DNA of 64,000 bases from Flectobacillus major DSM 103 (GTDB lineage: Bacteria > Bacteroidota > Bacteroidia > Cytophagales > Spirosomataceae): NCBI RefSeq assembly GCF_000427405.1, contig NZ_KE386491.1, positions 1,161,001 through 1,225,000 on the forward strand, in the 5' to 3' direction. The position numbers and the translations under genes were made by a program. Of this stretch, positions 1-7,454 are shown piece by piece. Position 1 is the stretch's first letter, and each line of letters starts with the position of its first letter. The notes beneath the pieces are model-generated. The model had not been told where the DNA came from. It worked only from the letters and a program-made list of their open reading frames with translations, and searched no databases.

Positions 1-90
1 TTTCAGAATGATGAGGTGTATTTCCTTAAAACCATCAGTCCAGTAGCTATCTCTAACAGATGTCCTAATACAAAGAAAGACCAGCCCTAA
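1..90 (+). CDS. possible 3' end of a gene cut by the window edge
   Basis: Frame 1 is open from the first base to a TAA at 88-90, giving 29 residues that begin FQNDEVYFLK. The other two forward frames hit stops early. The stop lies in the loop of a hairpin at 75-103, as often happens at gene ends. The reverse strand is also open here, so this may be chance. No family can be recognised from so short a tail. Confidence 0.25.
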   Translation, partial: FQNDEVYFLKTISPVAISNRCPNTKKDQP

Positions 91-103
91 AGACTGGTCT
101 TTC
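75..103. terminator. hairpin terminator between gene ends
   Basis: A perfect 10-bp stem (GAAAGACCAG at 75-84 pairing with 94-103) encloses a 9-nt loop. Short T-rich tracts follow in both directions. It sits 57 bp past the stop of the reverse-strand FKBP gene and could end transcription from both sides. The T-runs are weak. Confidence 0.5.
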
Positions 104-159
104 AATTATAAAAACAACTTACAATGAAACAGATACCCCTCTATGGGTAATTTCACGGT

Positions 160-597
160 TTAGTTGGTTTTTAGCAATTCAACATCAAAAATCAGAGTAG
201 CTCCCCCCGGAATATCAGCACCAGCACCACGCTCGCCATAAGCCAAGTTGTAAGGAATAAAAAATCTATACTTGCTACCTGTCGGCATCAACTGCACGCC
301 TTCTGTCCAGCCCGGAATAACCTGATACAAACCAAAGCTAATAGGCTCGTTACGCAACACACTGCTATCAAACACCACACCGTCGATAGTAGTACCATGA
401 TAGTGTGTCAAAACTTTCGCTCGTGGGCCACTTGGTTTTGGGCCATCGCCTTGTACCAATACCTCATATTGCAAGCCGCTAGCTGTTTCGGTAACTTCTG
501 GTCTTTTTTTGTTTTCTTCTAAAAATGCCTTACCTCTAGCAATCTCGTTTTGCAAAATTTCACGTAGTTGCGACTGTTGTCTTTCAAAAATATTCAT
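160..597 (-). CDS. FKBP-type peptidyl-prolyl cis-trans isomerase
   Basis: A 145-residue protein that should speed proline isomerisation during protein folding. The FKBP domain spans about residues 40-144. It shows the usual order: a GLQYEVL strand, VLTHYHG, DGVVFDSS, VIPGWTEGVQLMPTGS, the IPYNLAYGERG loop and a final LIFDVELL strand. A charged helical segment of about 35 residues precedes it, as in FkpA/Mip-like proteins, but there is no signal peptide, so it is probably cytoplasmic. The open frame runs further upstream, but the start at MNIFERQQ is chosen because the extra N-terminal 54 residues look like untranslated leader and no FKBP has them. Confidence 0.9.
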   Translation of the reverse strand: MNIFERQQSQLREILQNEIARGKAFLEENKKRPEVTETASGLQYEVLVQGDGPKPSGPRAKVLTHYHGTTIDGVVFDSSVLRNEPISFGLYQVIPGWTEGVQLMPTGSKYRFFIPYNLAYGERGAGADIPGGATLIFDVELLKTN

Positions 598-942
598 CTT
601 AAATAAAATATGGATTTGTAAATGATGTTGTAAAGTTAAGCAATGCCTTACATTGGTTATATTAAAATAGGAACAATTTGCCTTTTGAATAGATTCCCGG
701 TAAGTTGAAAACAAATTTTTAGACAAGAGGTTATCTGTAATATAAGGTATTAGTAGCAAATCAATAATGGTATGAATTTCGGAGGTCGGATATTTGATTT
801 ATGAGTTCTATTTCAAGGGTATTCAGGCAGCAATCCTCAATAGTACTACGATGTTTGTATATTTCAAATAAAGTACAGGGATTATTGTTTGAAAACTAAT
901 ACACTAATTCCTCTGTCATTTTGTCTAAACAAAAACCTTATT

Positions 943-1965
943 ATGATAAAATCTCCCAAACCGTCTCGTTTTTTTACCAATGATTTGATGGATAAATACC
1001 GAAAAACGGCTGATTTTGAAGCCGATACTTGGGTACAAGCCTATTTTGAGGAAGTTCAAATAACAGGTCTACGAGAGCTATTTAAGTGGCTTAGCTCTAG
1101 TGACTTATCATGGAATACACAGGCCGACAAAGTAAAAGCTTTTTTTCAAGAACATCATACAATACCCCTGTTGGCAAATTCCCAACAAATGCAGAGAGGT
1201 TTGGCATTTGCCCAAGCCAATCAAGAAGATATAGCCTTATTGTTAGGCTGTTTGTCGTTGCCCTATTGTTATGCGGGTGCCGACGGTGCAAGGGTTTTGT
1301 GGATGTCGGAGCGGATTAGAAAAGACACCCGAAAACGCTTGGAAGAAACAGGCGAATTTGTTTTTGGTGTTTTGAATCCTCAAGAATGGGAGGTGTTTTT
1401 TACCAAAACTATTTCCCAATATCACCTGCCCAACGCTCTTATCCGAATTATCAAAGTAAGGTTGATGCACGCAGTAATTCGCTTTTTTACGATACATTAT
1501 CAAACGTGGCGTAGCGATTTGTGGGGAAAACCCGTTAATCAAGAAGATATGGCGGGTACAAATCTCGCTTTTAGTTATATGGTATTGGTAGGAATGCGAA
1601 AAAATGGAAACCCACCTAGCGATGAAGATGCCGAAGCCTATTTGCACCTTTGGAATGTTATTAATAATTGGATGGGAGTAAGCCAAGACCTTTTGCCTCA
1701 AAATACCAGAGAAGCTTTTGTATTAAGCAAAATTATAGCCAAACGACAGTTTAAACGCTCGGAAGAAGGAATAGGGCTAACCAAGGCTTTGATAGAAGCC
1801 TTAGAGAGTTTTATCGAAAATCCATTGCTCAAAAGTGTACCAACGGCATTTATGCGTTTTTTGCTAGGCGACGATACTGCCAACCTGTTAGAAGTACCAG
1901 CTTTGCCATTTCAAAAACGCCTAGTACAGTTTATTCCCGTAAAACAGCTATTTCCCAAACGCTAA
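943..1965 (+). CDS. MpaB-family oxygenase (DUF2236)
   Basis: A 340-residue protein of the MpaB/rubber-oxygenase (DUF2236) family, which in characterised members binds b-type heme and acts as an oxygenase; the substrate here is unknown. The family core is visible in the middle: LMHAVIRFF, then WGKPVNQEDMAGTNLAFSY, then EAYLHLWNVINNWMGV. The histidine of the LMHA motif is the likely heme ligand by analogy with latex-clearing proteins. The frame extends to a TTG at 889, but the ATG at 943 is preferred because the protein aligns from about there. There is no signal peptide. It lies alone, 94 bp before the SCP2 gene on the same strand. Confidence 0.8.
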   Translation: MIKSPKPSRFFTNDLMDKYRKTADFEADTWVQAYFEEVQITGLRELFKWLSSSDLSWNTQADKVKAFFQEHHTIPLLANSQQMQRGLAFAQANQEDIALLLGCLSLPYCYAGADGARVLWMSERIRKDTRKRLEETGEFVFGVLNPQEWEVFFTKTISQYHLPNALIRIIKVRLMHAVIRFFTIHYQTWRSDLWGKPVNQEDMAGTNLAFSYMVLVGMRKNGNPPSDEDAEAYLHLWNVINNWMGVSQDLLPQNTREAFVLSKIIAKRQFKRSEEGIGLTKALIEALESFIENPLLKSVPTAFMRFLLGDDTANLLEVPALPFQKRLVQFIPVKQLFPKR

Positions 1966-2059
1966 ATAATGACTAACTTTTTGAGATAATATTGGCAAAT
2001 TATCAGAAAAATTTGTATGCTTGCATAATATTTTATTAAACATCATATCTCCAAAACAG

Positions 2060-2344
2060 ATGAATCTTTCAGAATTAACCGAAAAAGTCTCGACCCTAGC
2101 AGCACAGAAAGGAGGCGTAGGCTCTTCTATTAAATTTGCCACCGATGCAGGAAATATCTTCATCGCTTCAGACGGAAAAGTGACTAACGACGATACCAAT
2201 GCCGATTGTACTATTAAAGTTAGCCTAAGCGATTTATTAGCTTTGATGAAAGGCGAACTAAACCCCATGACAGCCATGATGTTTGGTAAAATCAAAATCT
2301 CGGGCGATATGGGCGTAGCCATGAAACTACAGTCGTTGTTTTAA
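2060..2344 (+). CDS. SCP2 sterol-binding-domain protein
   Basis: A 94-residue single-domain protein of the SCP-2 sterol-transfer family, which binds lipids or hydrophobic ligands. Diagnostic stretches are KFATDAGNIFIASDGKV, DADCTIKVSLSDLLALMKGE-like spacing, and the closing KIKISGDMGVAMKLQSLF. The ATG at 2060 is chosen over the upstream one at 2021 because the family begins close to MNLSELTEKV. Bacterial free-standing SCP2 proteins are common and their physiological ligand is generally unknown. It precedes mnmE but is separated from it by an inverted repeat and a promoter, so the two are probably not co-transcribed. Confidence 0.85.
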   Translation: MNLSELTEKVSTLAAQKGGVGSSIKFATDAGNIFIASDGKVTNDDTNADCTIKVSLSDLLALMKGELNPMTAMMFGKIKISGDMGVAMKLQSLF

Positions 2345-2355
2345 AGAATAAAAGA

Positions 2356-2441
2356 TTGGTTAATCGTTAATGATATGATAAGAAACCAAGTATGCTTAAC
2401 TTTGTGTTGCTTTATCTAAAAAGCTATTAACGATTAACCAA
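2356..2441. repeat. 16-bp perfect inverted repeat around the mnmE promoter
   Basis: TTGGTTAATCGTTAAT at 2356-2371 is the exact reverse complement of 2426-2441. The spacer is 54 bp and contains the mnmE -7 element. The right arm ends 6 bp before the mnmE start codon, so it lies in the leader of the mRNA. Its role is unknown; it could be a repeat remnant or a regulatory site. Confidence 0.75.
2397..2404 (+). promoter_or_regulatory. mnmE promoter, Bacteroidota -7 element
   Basis: TAACTTTG is an exact match to the TAnnTTTG -7 consensus used by the main sigma factor of Bacteroidota. It lies 43 bp before the mnmE ATG. No convincing -33 TTTG is seen at the expected distance. Confidence 0.5.
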
Positions 2442-2447
2442 CAACCA

Positions 2448-3803
2448 ATGAATCAAGATACGATTTGTGCTTTAGCCACTGCTCAGGGCGTGGGTGCGAT
2501 AGCTGTCATCAGAATTTCTGGCCCACAAACTATCGAGATTGTCAATAAGATATTTAAAGGAAAAAATCTACATAAACAAAATTCTCATACCATTCATTTT
2601 GGTACTATTCGTGACCAAGACCTTATTGTTGATGAGGTTTTGATTTCGCTTTTCCGCACGCCATCTTCTTATACTCGTGAAGATACCATCGAAATATCGT
2701 GTCATGGCTCTGATTATATTATTCAGAGAATTATCAAATTATTACTAAAAAATGGAGCTAGATTGGCCAACCCAGGCGAGTTTACCCAGCGTGCATTTTT
2801 GAATGGACAGCTCGACTTGGCACAAGCCGAAGCCGTAGCCGATTTGATTGCCTCCGATTCGGAAGCATCGCACCAAACAGCCATTAATCAAATTCGAGGA
2901 GGGTTTTCTAAGCAAATAGCCCAGCTTCGAGAGTCGCTTATTCATTTTGCATCGCTTATCGAGCTTGAACTAGATTTTGGCGAGGAGGACGTTGAATTTG
3001 CCGACCGTGACGATTTACGTCAATTAATCCACAAAATACAAAGTGTATTAGTGCCATTGATTGATAGCTTTGAGATGGGAAATGTTATCAAAAACGGTGT
3101 ACCAACCGTAATTGTAGGCAAGCCCAATGCTGGAAAATCAACACTGCTCAACCGATTGTTGAACGAAGAAAAAGCGATTGTTTCGGACATTGCAGGCACA
3201 ACCCGTGACGTTATAGAAGACGAACTACTAATAGAAGGGATTCGTTTTAGGTTGATAGATACAGCAGGTTTGCGTAAAACAAGCGATACCATCGAGGCCA
3301 TAGGTGTTGAGCGAACCCTCCAGCAAATGGAAAAAGCCAGTTTGATTCTATATTTGTTTGATGCCTCAGAAGTAACATTGACCGAAATAGAAGGGCAAAT
3401 AGCCGAGTTTAATGCTCCTTATATGCTAATTGGCAATAAAGTTGACAAGCTTTCGAGCGAAGAGAAATCCCGTTTTGAGAGTCAATATCCTGGTATTATC
3501 TGGATTTCGGCATCCGAAAATCAAAATATTGATGCCTTGAAAAATACTTTGGTAAGAAAAGTAAAAACCAAAGAAATTAAATCGGGCGATACCGTTGTCA
3601 CCAACTTACGCCATTACCAACATCTTTTACAAACCAACGAATCGCTGAGTAACGTACTAGAAGGACTCGCCCACAGTATCACAGGTGATTTTCTGGCTCA
3701 GGATATTCGTTTTGCCCTCCATCACCTAGGCGAAATTACAGGGCAGATTACGACAGATGATTTATTGGCTAATATATTTTCTAAGTTTTGTATTGGCAAG
3801 TAA
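2448..3803 (+). CDS. mnmE: tRNA uridine-5-carboxymethylaminomethyl modification GTPase MnmE
   Basis: MnmE (TrmE/ThdF) works with MnmG to modify U34 of certain tRNAs in the cytoplasm. The 451 residues are full length. The N-terminal folate-binding domain opens with DTICALATAQGVGAIAVIRI. The G domain has the P-loop GKPNAGKST (residues 224-232), the DIAGTTRD switch, DTAGLRK and NKVD. The protein ends in FCIGK, with Cys448 in the conserved C-terminal C-x-G-K motif needed for modification. The last four codons and the stop are also the first bases of the left repeat of the mobile element, so integration keeps the gene intact by supplying its own tail and terminator. Confidence 0.97.
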   Translation: MNQDTICALATAQGVGAIAVIRISGPQTIEIVNKIFKGKNLHKQNSHTIHFGTIRDQDLIVDEVLISLFRTPSSYTREDTIEISCHGSDYIIQRIIKLLLKNGARLANPGEFTQRAFLNGQLDLAQAEAVADLIASDSEASHQTAINQIRGGFSKQIAQLRESLIHFASLIELELDFGEEDVEFADRDDLRQLIHKIQSVLVPLIDSFEMGNVIKNGVPTVIVGKPNAGKSTLLNRLLNEEKAIVSDIAGTTRDVIEDELLIEGIRFRLIDTAGLRKTSDTIEAIGVERTLQQMEKASLILYLFDASEVTLTEIEGQIAEFNAPYMLIGNKVDKLSSEEKSRFESQYPGIIWISASENQNIDALKNTLVRKVKTKEIKSGDTVVTNLRHYQHLLQTNESLSNVLEGLAHSITGDFLAQDIRFALHHLGEITGQITTDDLLANIFSKFCIGK

Positions 3804-3870
3804 CACCACAAAGCAAATCATAAATAACATAAAGTAAGTATTACAAAGCTCTGATTTTCAGGGCTTTTTT
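3789..3870 (+). repeat. left attachment-site repeat (attL)
   Basis: 82 bp matching 14850-14931 with a single difference (C at 3806, G at 14867). It contains the CIGK-stop codons of mnmE, a short spacer and the complete intrinsic terminator. The base before the repeat differs between copies (T at 3788, C at 14849). Confidence 0.93.
3845..3870 (+). terminator. mnmE intrinsic terminator (left copy)
   Basis: Stem AAAGCTCTGA (3845-3854) pairs with TCAGGGCTTT (3858-3867) with one G-T pair, loop TTT, followed by a T-run. It lies 42 bp after the mnmE stop and is part of the duplicated attachment sequence. Confidence 0.85.
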
Positions 3871-3895
3871 ATTTTGTTGTCTATCGTTACTTTGT

Positions 3896-3925
3896 TTTGT
3901 TTATAGTATTTTTACACTATTTTTG
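3896..3925 (+). promoter_or_regulatory. promoter of the element's left operon
   Basis: TTTG (3896-3899), an 18-bp gap and TATTTTTG (3918-3925) match the Bacteroidota TTTG-N19-TAnnTTTG promoter well. The -7 element overlaps the first TTTGTACC arm-type repeat, so integrase binding could repress the operon. The excisionase-like gene starts about 100 bp downstream. Confidence 0.55.
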
Positions 3926-3940
3926 TACCTTATTTGTACC
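3921..3940 (+). repeat. left arm-type repeat pair, candidate integrase binding site
   Basis: Two TTTGTACC copies at 3922-3929 and 3933-3940 lie 11 bp apart, about one helical turn. The same 20-bp block with one change occurs at 14789-14808 near the other end of the element. This arrangement fits arm-type sites bound by the N-terminal domain of a tyrosine integrase. Confidence 0.6.
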
Positions 3941-3983
3941 TCGTTTATGGAGGAGGCGTTAATTTGATAATTTCGCCATTTTT

Positions 3984-4017
3984 TTGCACTTAATTGCACT
4001 TAAATAAACTTGTTTAT
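3984..4017 (+). repeat. tandem decamer and inverted repeat before the excisionase-like gene
   Basis: TTGCACTTAA occurs twice in direct tandem (3984-3993 and 3994-4003). It runs straight into an inverted repeat, ATAAAC-TT-GTTTAT (4004-4017), which ends 15 bp before the start codon. Likely a binding site for a regulator such as the excisionase-like protein itself; this is inference. Confidence 0.45.
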
Positions 4018-4032
4018 ACTAAATGATACAAA

Positions 4033-4584
4033 ATGAGTACTAATATTAGGATACAAAGAGTTTGCCAGTATTGCGGTACTACTTTTACCGCCAAAACTAC
4101 TACCACGGCATACTGTTCTCACAAGTGTAATAGTAGGGCTTACAAGGAAAAAGTCAAAGAGAAGAAGATAGAGAAGAGCAATAAAGAAACCCTAGAAGTA
4201 AAAGTAAAACCAATTGAGGTTTTGAAAGCTAAGGAGTTTTTAACAGTCAAGGAAGTTGCAAGCCTCCTCAATTGTTCTGTGCGTTCTGCTTACTACTACA
4301 TAGAAACAGGCAAAATCAAGGCAGTGAATTTAGGGCAAAGAGTTACTAGGGTTAGGAGAGTAGATATTGATAAGTTATTCGAATCTACTGAAGCCCAACC
4401 AGAGGAAAAGAAAGAACAATATTTTGAGCTATCGGAGTGCTACACGATTTCTGAGACCTTGGAAAAATTTAATATTTCAGAAAAAGCCTTGTATGAGGTT
4501 ATCAAAAGAAACAATATACCTAAAATCAAGCAGGGGAAGTTTTCATACATTCCAAAATCAATAATCGAATCAGTATTGAGTTAA
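4033..4584 (+). CDS. Zn-finger, double helix-turn-helix excisionase-like protein
   Basis: A 183-residue protein. Residues about 8-35 form a zinc-ribbon-like finger (CQYCG, then YCSHKCNSRAYKEK). A lysine-rich linker follows. Residues about 72-118 are a MerR/excisionase-type HTH (FLTVKEVASLLNCSVRSAYY, then GKIKAVNLGQRVTRVRRVDI). A second, more divergent HTH of the same type fills the C-terminus (YTISETLEKFNISEKALYEV, then KIKQGKFSYIPKSI). Proteins of this kind lie just upstream of tyrosine integrases in Bacteroidota elements and are thought to control excision direction. The integrase starts 26 bp later, so they are almost certainly one operon. Confidence 0.8.
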   Translation: MSTNIRIQRVCQYCGTTFTAKTTTTAYCSHKCNSRAYKEKVKEKKIEKSNKETLEVKVKPIEVLKAKEFLTVKEVASLLNCSVRSAYYYIETGKIKAVNLGQRVTRVRRVDIDKLFESTEAQPEEKKEQYFELSECYTISETLEKFNISEKALYEVIKRNNIPKIKQGKFSYIPKSIIESVLS

Positions 4585-4610
4585 ACCCTAAACTATAAAT
4601 AAATACACCA

Positions 4611-5768
4611 ATGGCTATTAAAGTGACAGTTCGACAAAAAGTTATATCAAAAGGACGAAAGAGTTTATACTTAGACTATTACCCAGAAGTTATAGACTTC
4701 CAGACGGGCAAAAAGACTAGAAGGGAGTTTTTAAGTAGATATATTATTGAAAACCCTAAAAATGCACTTGAAAAAGAGCAGAATAGAGAATCATTGTTAT
4801 TTGCAGGACAGATAAGAGCGTCCCGTGAAAACTATTACAACAAACCTGAAATCTATAGCGAGCAAGAAAAAGAGGTTTTGAAATACAAAGAAATAGGAGA
4901 GAGAAACTTTGTAGAATACTTTAAATCTTTAGCAAAAAAGCGTGCGGGGTCTAATTATGACAACTGGTTATCTGCATACAGACACCTACATGATTTTACA
5001 GGAGGTATATTGACGTTTTCTAATCTGAATGAAAGCTTTTGTGATTCTTTCAGAGAGTATCTTTTATCGACCAAAAGGAGAGGTAACTCTAAGTTATTAT
5101 TGTCTCAAAACTCTGCTCTCTCATACTACACCAAATTTAAAACAGCATTGAACCAAGCCTTTAGAGATAGGTTATTGAAAGAAGATATTAGCAAACGAAT
5201 AAAACCTATAAAAGATAAAGACACCCAGAGACAGTTTTTAACGATTGAAGAACTACAAATACTTGCAGTTACTCCATGTGAACCTGAGATACTAAAAAGA
5301 GCGTCCTTGTTTTCGGCACTCACTGGATTACGATTTTCTGATATTGAGAAACTAACGTGGAGTGAAATTAAAAATAGTGAAAATGGTTATTCCATTGAAT
5401 TTGTACAGAAGAAAACGAAGGAGATAGAATATTTGCCTATTTCAGAACAAGCCTTTAGTTTTTTGGGAGAGTTAAAACACGACAATGGTAAAATTTTTGA
5501 AGGGTTAAAATACTCTGTCACTACTAATAGAAGTATCCAGAAATGGATAGATAAAGCCAATATCAAAAAGAATATAACCTTCCATTGTTTTAGACACACG
5601 TTTGCAACACTTCAATTAACAAACGGAACGGATATTTATACTGTGTCTAAGCTCCTAGGACATAGAAATTTAAGTACAACCCAAATCTACGCAAAGGTTG
5701 TGGATGAGAAGAAAAGAGAGGCAACAAATAAGATAAAATTGATATTCAACTCTGACAAAAACTATTAA
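4611..5768 (+). CDS. tyrosine recombinase / integrase
   Basis: A 385-residue phage-type integrase that should cut and rejoin DNA at the mnmE attachment site. An Arm-binding N-terminal domain (residues about 1-95) and a core-binding SAM-like domain (about 100-200) precede the catalytic domain. All catalytic residues are visible: Arg241 in GLRFSD, His325 and Arg328 in HCFRHTF, His351 in LLGHRN and the nucleophile Tyr360 in TQIYAKV. Length and the Bacteroidota-style N-terminus (VRQKVISKGRKSLYLDYYP) match the family. It lies close to the left attachment repeat, the usual place for an integrase, and heads toward the interior. Confidence 0.95.
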   Translation: MAIKVTVRQKVISKGRKSLYLDYYPEVIDFQTGKKTRREFLSRYIIENPKNALEKEQNRESLLFAGQIRASRENYYNKPEIYSEQEKEVLKYKEIGERNFVEYFKSLAKKRAGSNYDNWLSAYRHLHDFTGGILTFSNLNESFCDSFREYLLSTKRRGNSKLLLSQNSALSYYTKFKTALNQAFRDRLLKEDISKRIKPIKDKDTQRQFLTIEELQILAVTPCEPEILKRASLFSALTGLRFSDIEKLTWSEIKNSENGYSIEFVQKKTKEIEYLPISEQAFSFLGELKHDNGKIFEGLKYSVTTNRSIQKWIDKANIKKNITFHCFRHTFATLQLTNGTDIYTVSKLLGHRNLSTTQIYAKVVDEKKREATNKIKLIFNSDKNY

Positions 5769-5774
5769 AAGAAA

Positions 5775-6644
5775 ATGAAAAGTGAACTTGAAAGAATAAA
5801 ATGCAACTTCGATGCTTCAATCAATCATTTAGATGAATTTTACACGTTAATTAACTCAATAAATCTAAGTTCTCAAACAAACCTAAAATTTGAACTCTAT
5901 CAAAAGAGTGTTAAAGATTTAAACCTCTATTTACGATTATACTTAATGCAAGATTTTAAAATTGATAAAATTGTATCGGGTGCAAAGTTATATTTGGATT
6001 TAATAGAGTTAAAGAGATTTTATGCTTACGCAAAGGATTTTATTAAGGTTAAACAGAGACAACTAGAGCAATTAGTTGAACAGTGTAATAGTACAATTAG
6101 GAAGGAGTTAAATATTGAGTTTGAGAAATTATTTTTTGAAAACTTTACAATAGGTATTGCATACTTTCCCAAAATAGGCTCTACCCCAAATAATGATTTT
6201 GTATATGATTTGGTATTAGGTATCAAAAAATATTTCCGTGAATTTGAAAAAGAAATCGACAACATAAAATCAATCTATGAAAATGATACTTTTTCTTCAG
6301 GTGAAGTAAAAGACAAAACGTCCCAAGAAGTTATTATTGAATCTCTCACTAATATTGACACAAAGGGATGGGAGTATGTCTTTGTGTCTGAAAAGGATTT
6401 CAATAAGTTTACATATTTACTTACTCTATTTTTTGAAAATAAGCTTGATTCTATCCCTGAAATAACAATACCCCTAACGAGAAACTGCAAAACTAGATTA
6501 GGAAGGGTGTTAGGGGAAATACACAAAAAATTATGTGATGATACACAATTATCCAAGGATAAAAAATATTTTGAACTAATAAGAATATTAAGCCACTTTC
6601 GTGATGAACATGAACATGAATTATATAAAAAATTAACGAGATAA
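5775..6644 (+). CDS. element-associated protein of unknown function
   Basis: A 289-residue, mostly helical, acidic and lysine-rich protein with no signal peptide or membrane segment. It starts 6 bp after the integrase stop, so it is in the same operon. The C-terminus (RNCKTRLGRVLGEIHKKL, then KYFELIRILSHFRDEHEHEL) has the look of a small helical DNA- or protein-binding domain. It recalls integrase-linked proteins of Bacteroidota elements, including the RteC type, but I cannot confirm membership. Its place next to the integrase suggests a role in control of excision or maintenance; that is inference. Confidence 0.7.
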   Translation: MKSELERIKCNFDASINHLDEFYTLINSINLSSQTNLKFELYQKSVKDLNLYLRLYLMQDFKIDKIVSGAKLYLDLIELKRFYAYAKDFIKVKQRQLEQLVEQCNSTIRKELNIEFEKLFFENFTIGIAYFPKIGSTPNNDFVYDLVLGIKKYFREFEKEIDNIKSIYENDTFSSGEVKDKTSQEVIIESLTNIDTKGWEYVFVSEKDFNKFTYLLTLFFENKLDSIPEITIPLTRNCKTRLGRVLGEIHKKLCDDTQLSKDKKYFELIRILSHFRDEHEHELYKKLTR

Positions 6645-6735
6645 AATTAAGAAAATTAATAAACCGCAAATACCACCTTTTTTGCCGTAAATGCCATACC
6701 TAACATTGCAAAAGAAAAACAAAAATTCTTTTAAA

Positions 6736-7086
6736 ATGGGAAATATATTAACTTTTGATGAGCTACCTCAAGCAGTGGCAATATTAACCAAAGAAATTGG
6801 TGAGCTAAAAAAACTTTTACTTGAAAATCAACTGCATCTAAATCCTACTCAGGAGGAACAGCCTTTGGATATTCATGAAACTGCAAAGTTTCTAAATCTG
6901 TCTGTTCCTACCATCTATTCGAAGGTGTCTAAACGAGAACTTCCAGCATTGAAGCAAGGGAAGAAACTACACTTTCTTAAGTCTGAATTATTTGAGTACC
7001 TAAAGCGTGGTCGTAAAAAGACAAACGAAGAAATAGCAGAGGAGGCTTCAGCTTATACCAAAAAGAAAGGAGGAAAAAATGGATAA
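6736..7086 (+). CDS. helix-turn-helix (excisionase-type) DNA-binding protein
   Basis: A 116-residue protein. An N-terminal coiled-coil-like helix (AVAILTKEIGELKKLLLENQ) is followed by an HTH_17 domain at about residues 45-95 (DIHETAKFLNLSVPTIYSKV, then LPALKQGKKLHFLKSELFEY). The tail is basic and lysine-rich. This architecture is the one commonly found upstream of replication genes in Bacteroidota integrative elements. The frame opens at 6691, but the ATG at 6736 is preferred because the family begins near it. It overlaps the next gene by 8 bp, so the two are translationally linked. Confidence 0.85.
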   Translation: MGNILTFDELPQAVAILTKEIGELKKLLLENQLHLNPTQEEQPLDIHETAKFLNLSVPTIYSKVSKRELPALKQGKKLHFLKSELFEYLKRGRKKTNEEIAEEASAYTKKKGGKNG

Positions 7087-7447
7087 ACGTTTGTTGTCAA
7101 CCGTTCAATATAATCCCCTGGCAAATAACAGTATTGCTGAAATAAGAAGGATTACCAACGCAATAGAGAACAGTTGGGGTGTTTCGCTTTTTGAGTTCAA
7201 AAAAGATAGAACAAGAATGCAACTTTACGACCATGCTTTGAAGTGTGTAACTACCACAAATAAAGCACTTTGTACGGCTCTCGAAATCCCAGTAGAATCT
7301 GCCTGTAGGTTCAAAAGAATGCTTGAGGATGAGGGTAAATTGACTGCCTCTGATTATGCAGTTAAATGTCCAATAACAGGAAGTTTTGCACACCTTATCA
7401 GTACCAATACATTAGAATTTAGCCGATTGAGAGCCTCCTCTCAATAA
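7079..7447 (+). CDS. small winged-helix-like protein of the element
   Basis: A 122-residue protein beginning inside the end of the preceding HTH gene. The segment ALCTALEIPVESACRFKRML followed by GKLTASDYAVKCPITG suggests a helix-turn-helix with a wing. Such proteins are common between the HTH and primase genes in related elements. The sequence has no signal peptide. It ends 7 bp before the helicase gene. A role in regulating replication of the element is plausible but not shown. Confidence 0.75.
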   Translation: MDKRLLSTVQYNPLANNSIAEIRRITNAIENSWGVSLFEFKKDRTRMQLYDHALKCVTTTNKALCTALEIPVESACRFKRMLEDEGKLTASDYAVKCPITGSFAHLISTNTLEFSRLRASSQ

Positions 7448-7454
7448 GAAAAAA

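Noticed and set aside
1243-1701. Reverse-strand 152-codon frame inside the MpaB gene
   Set aside because: Fully antisense to a well-supported gene and without any recognisable domain.
5775-6644. Assignment of the post-integrase protein to RteC
   Set aside because: Position fits, but the RteC core motifs could not be found, so it is left as unknown.
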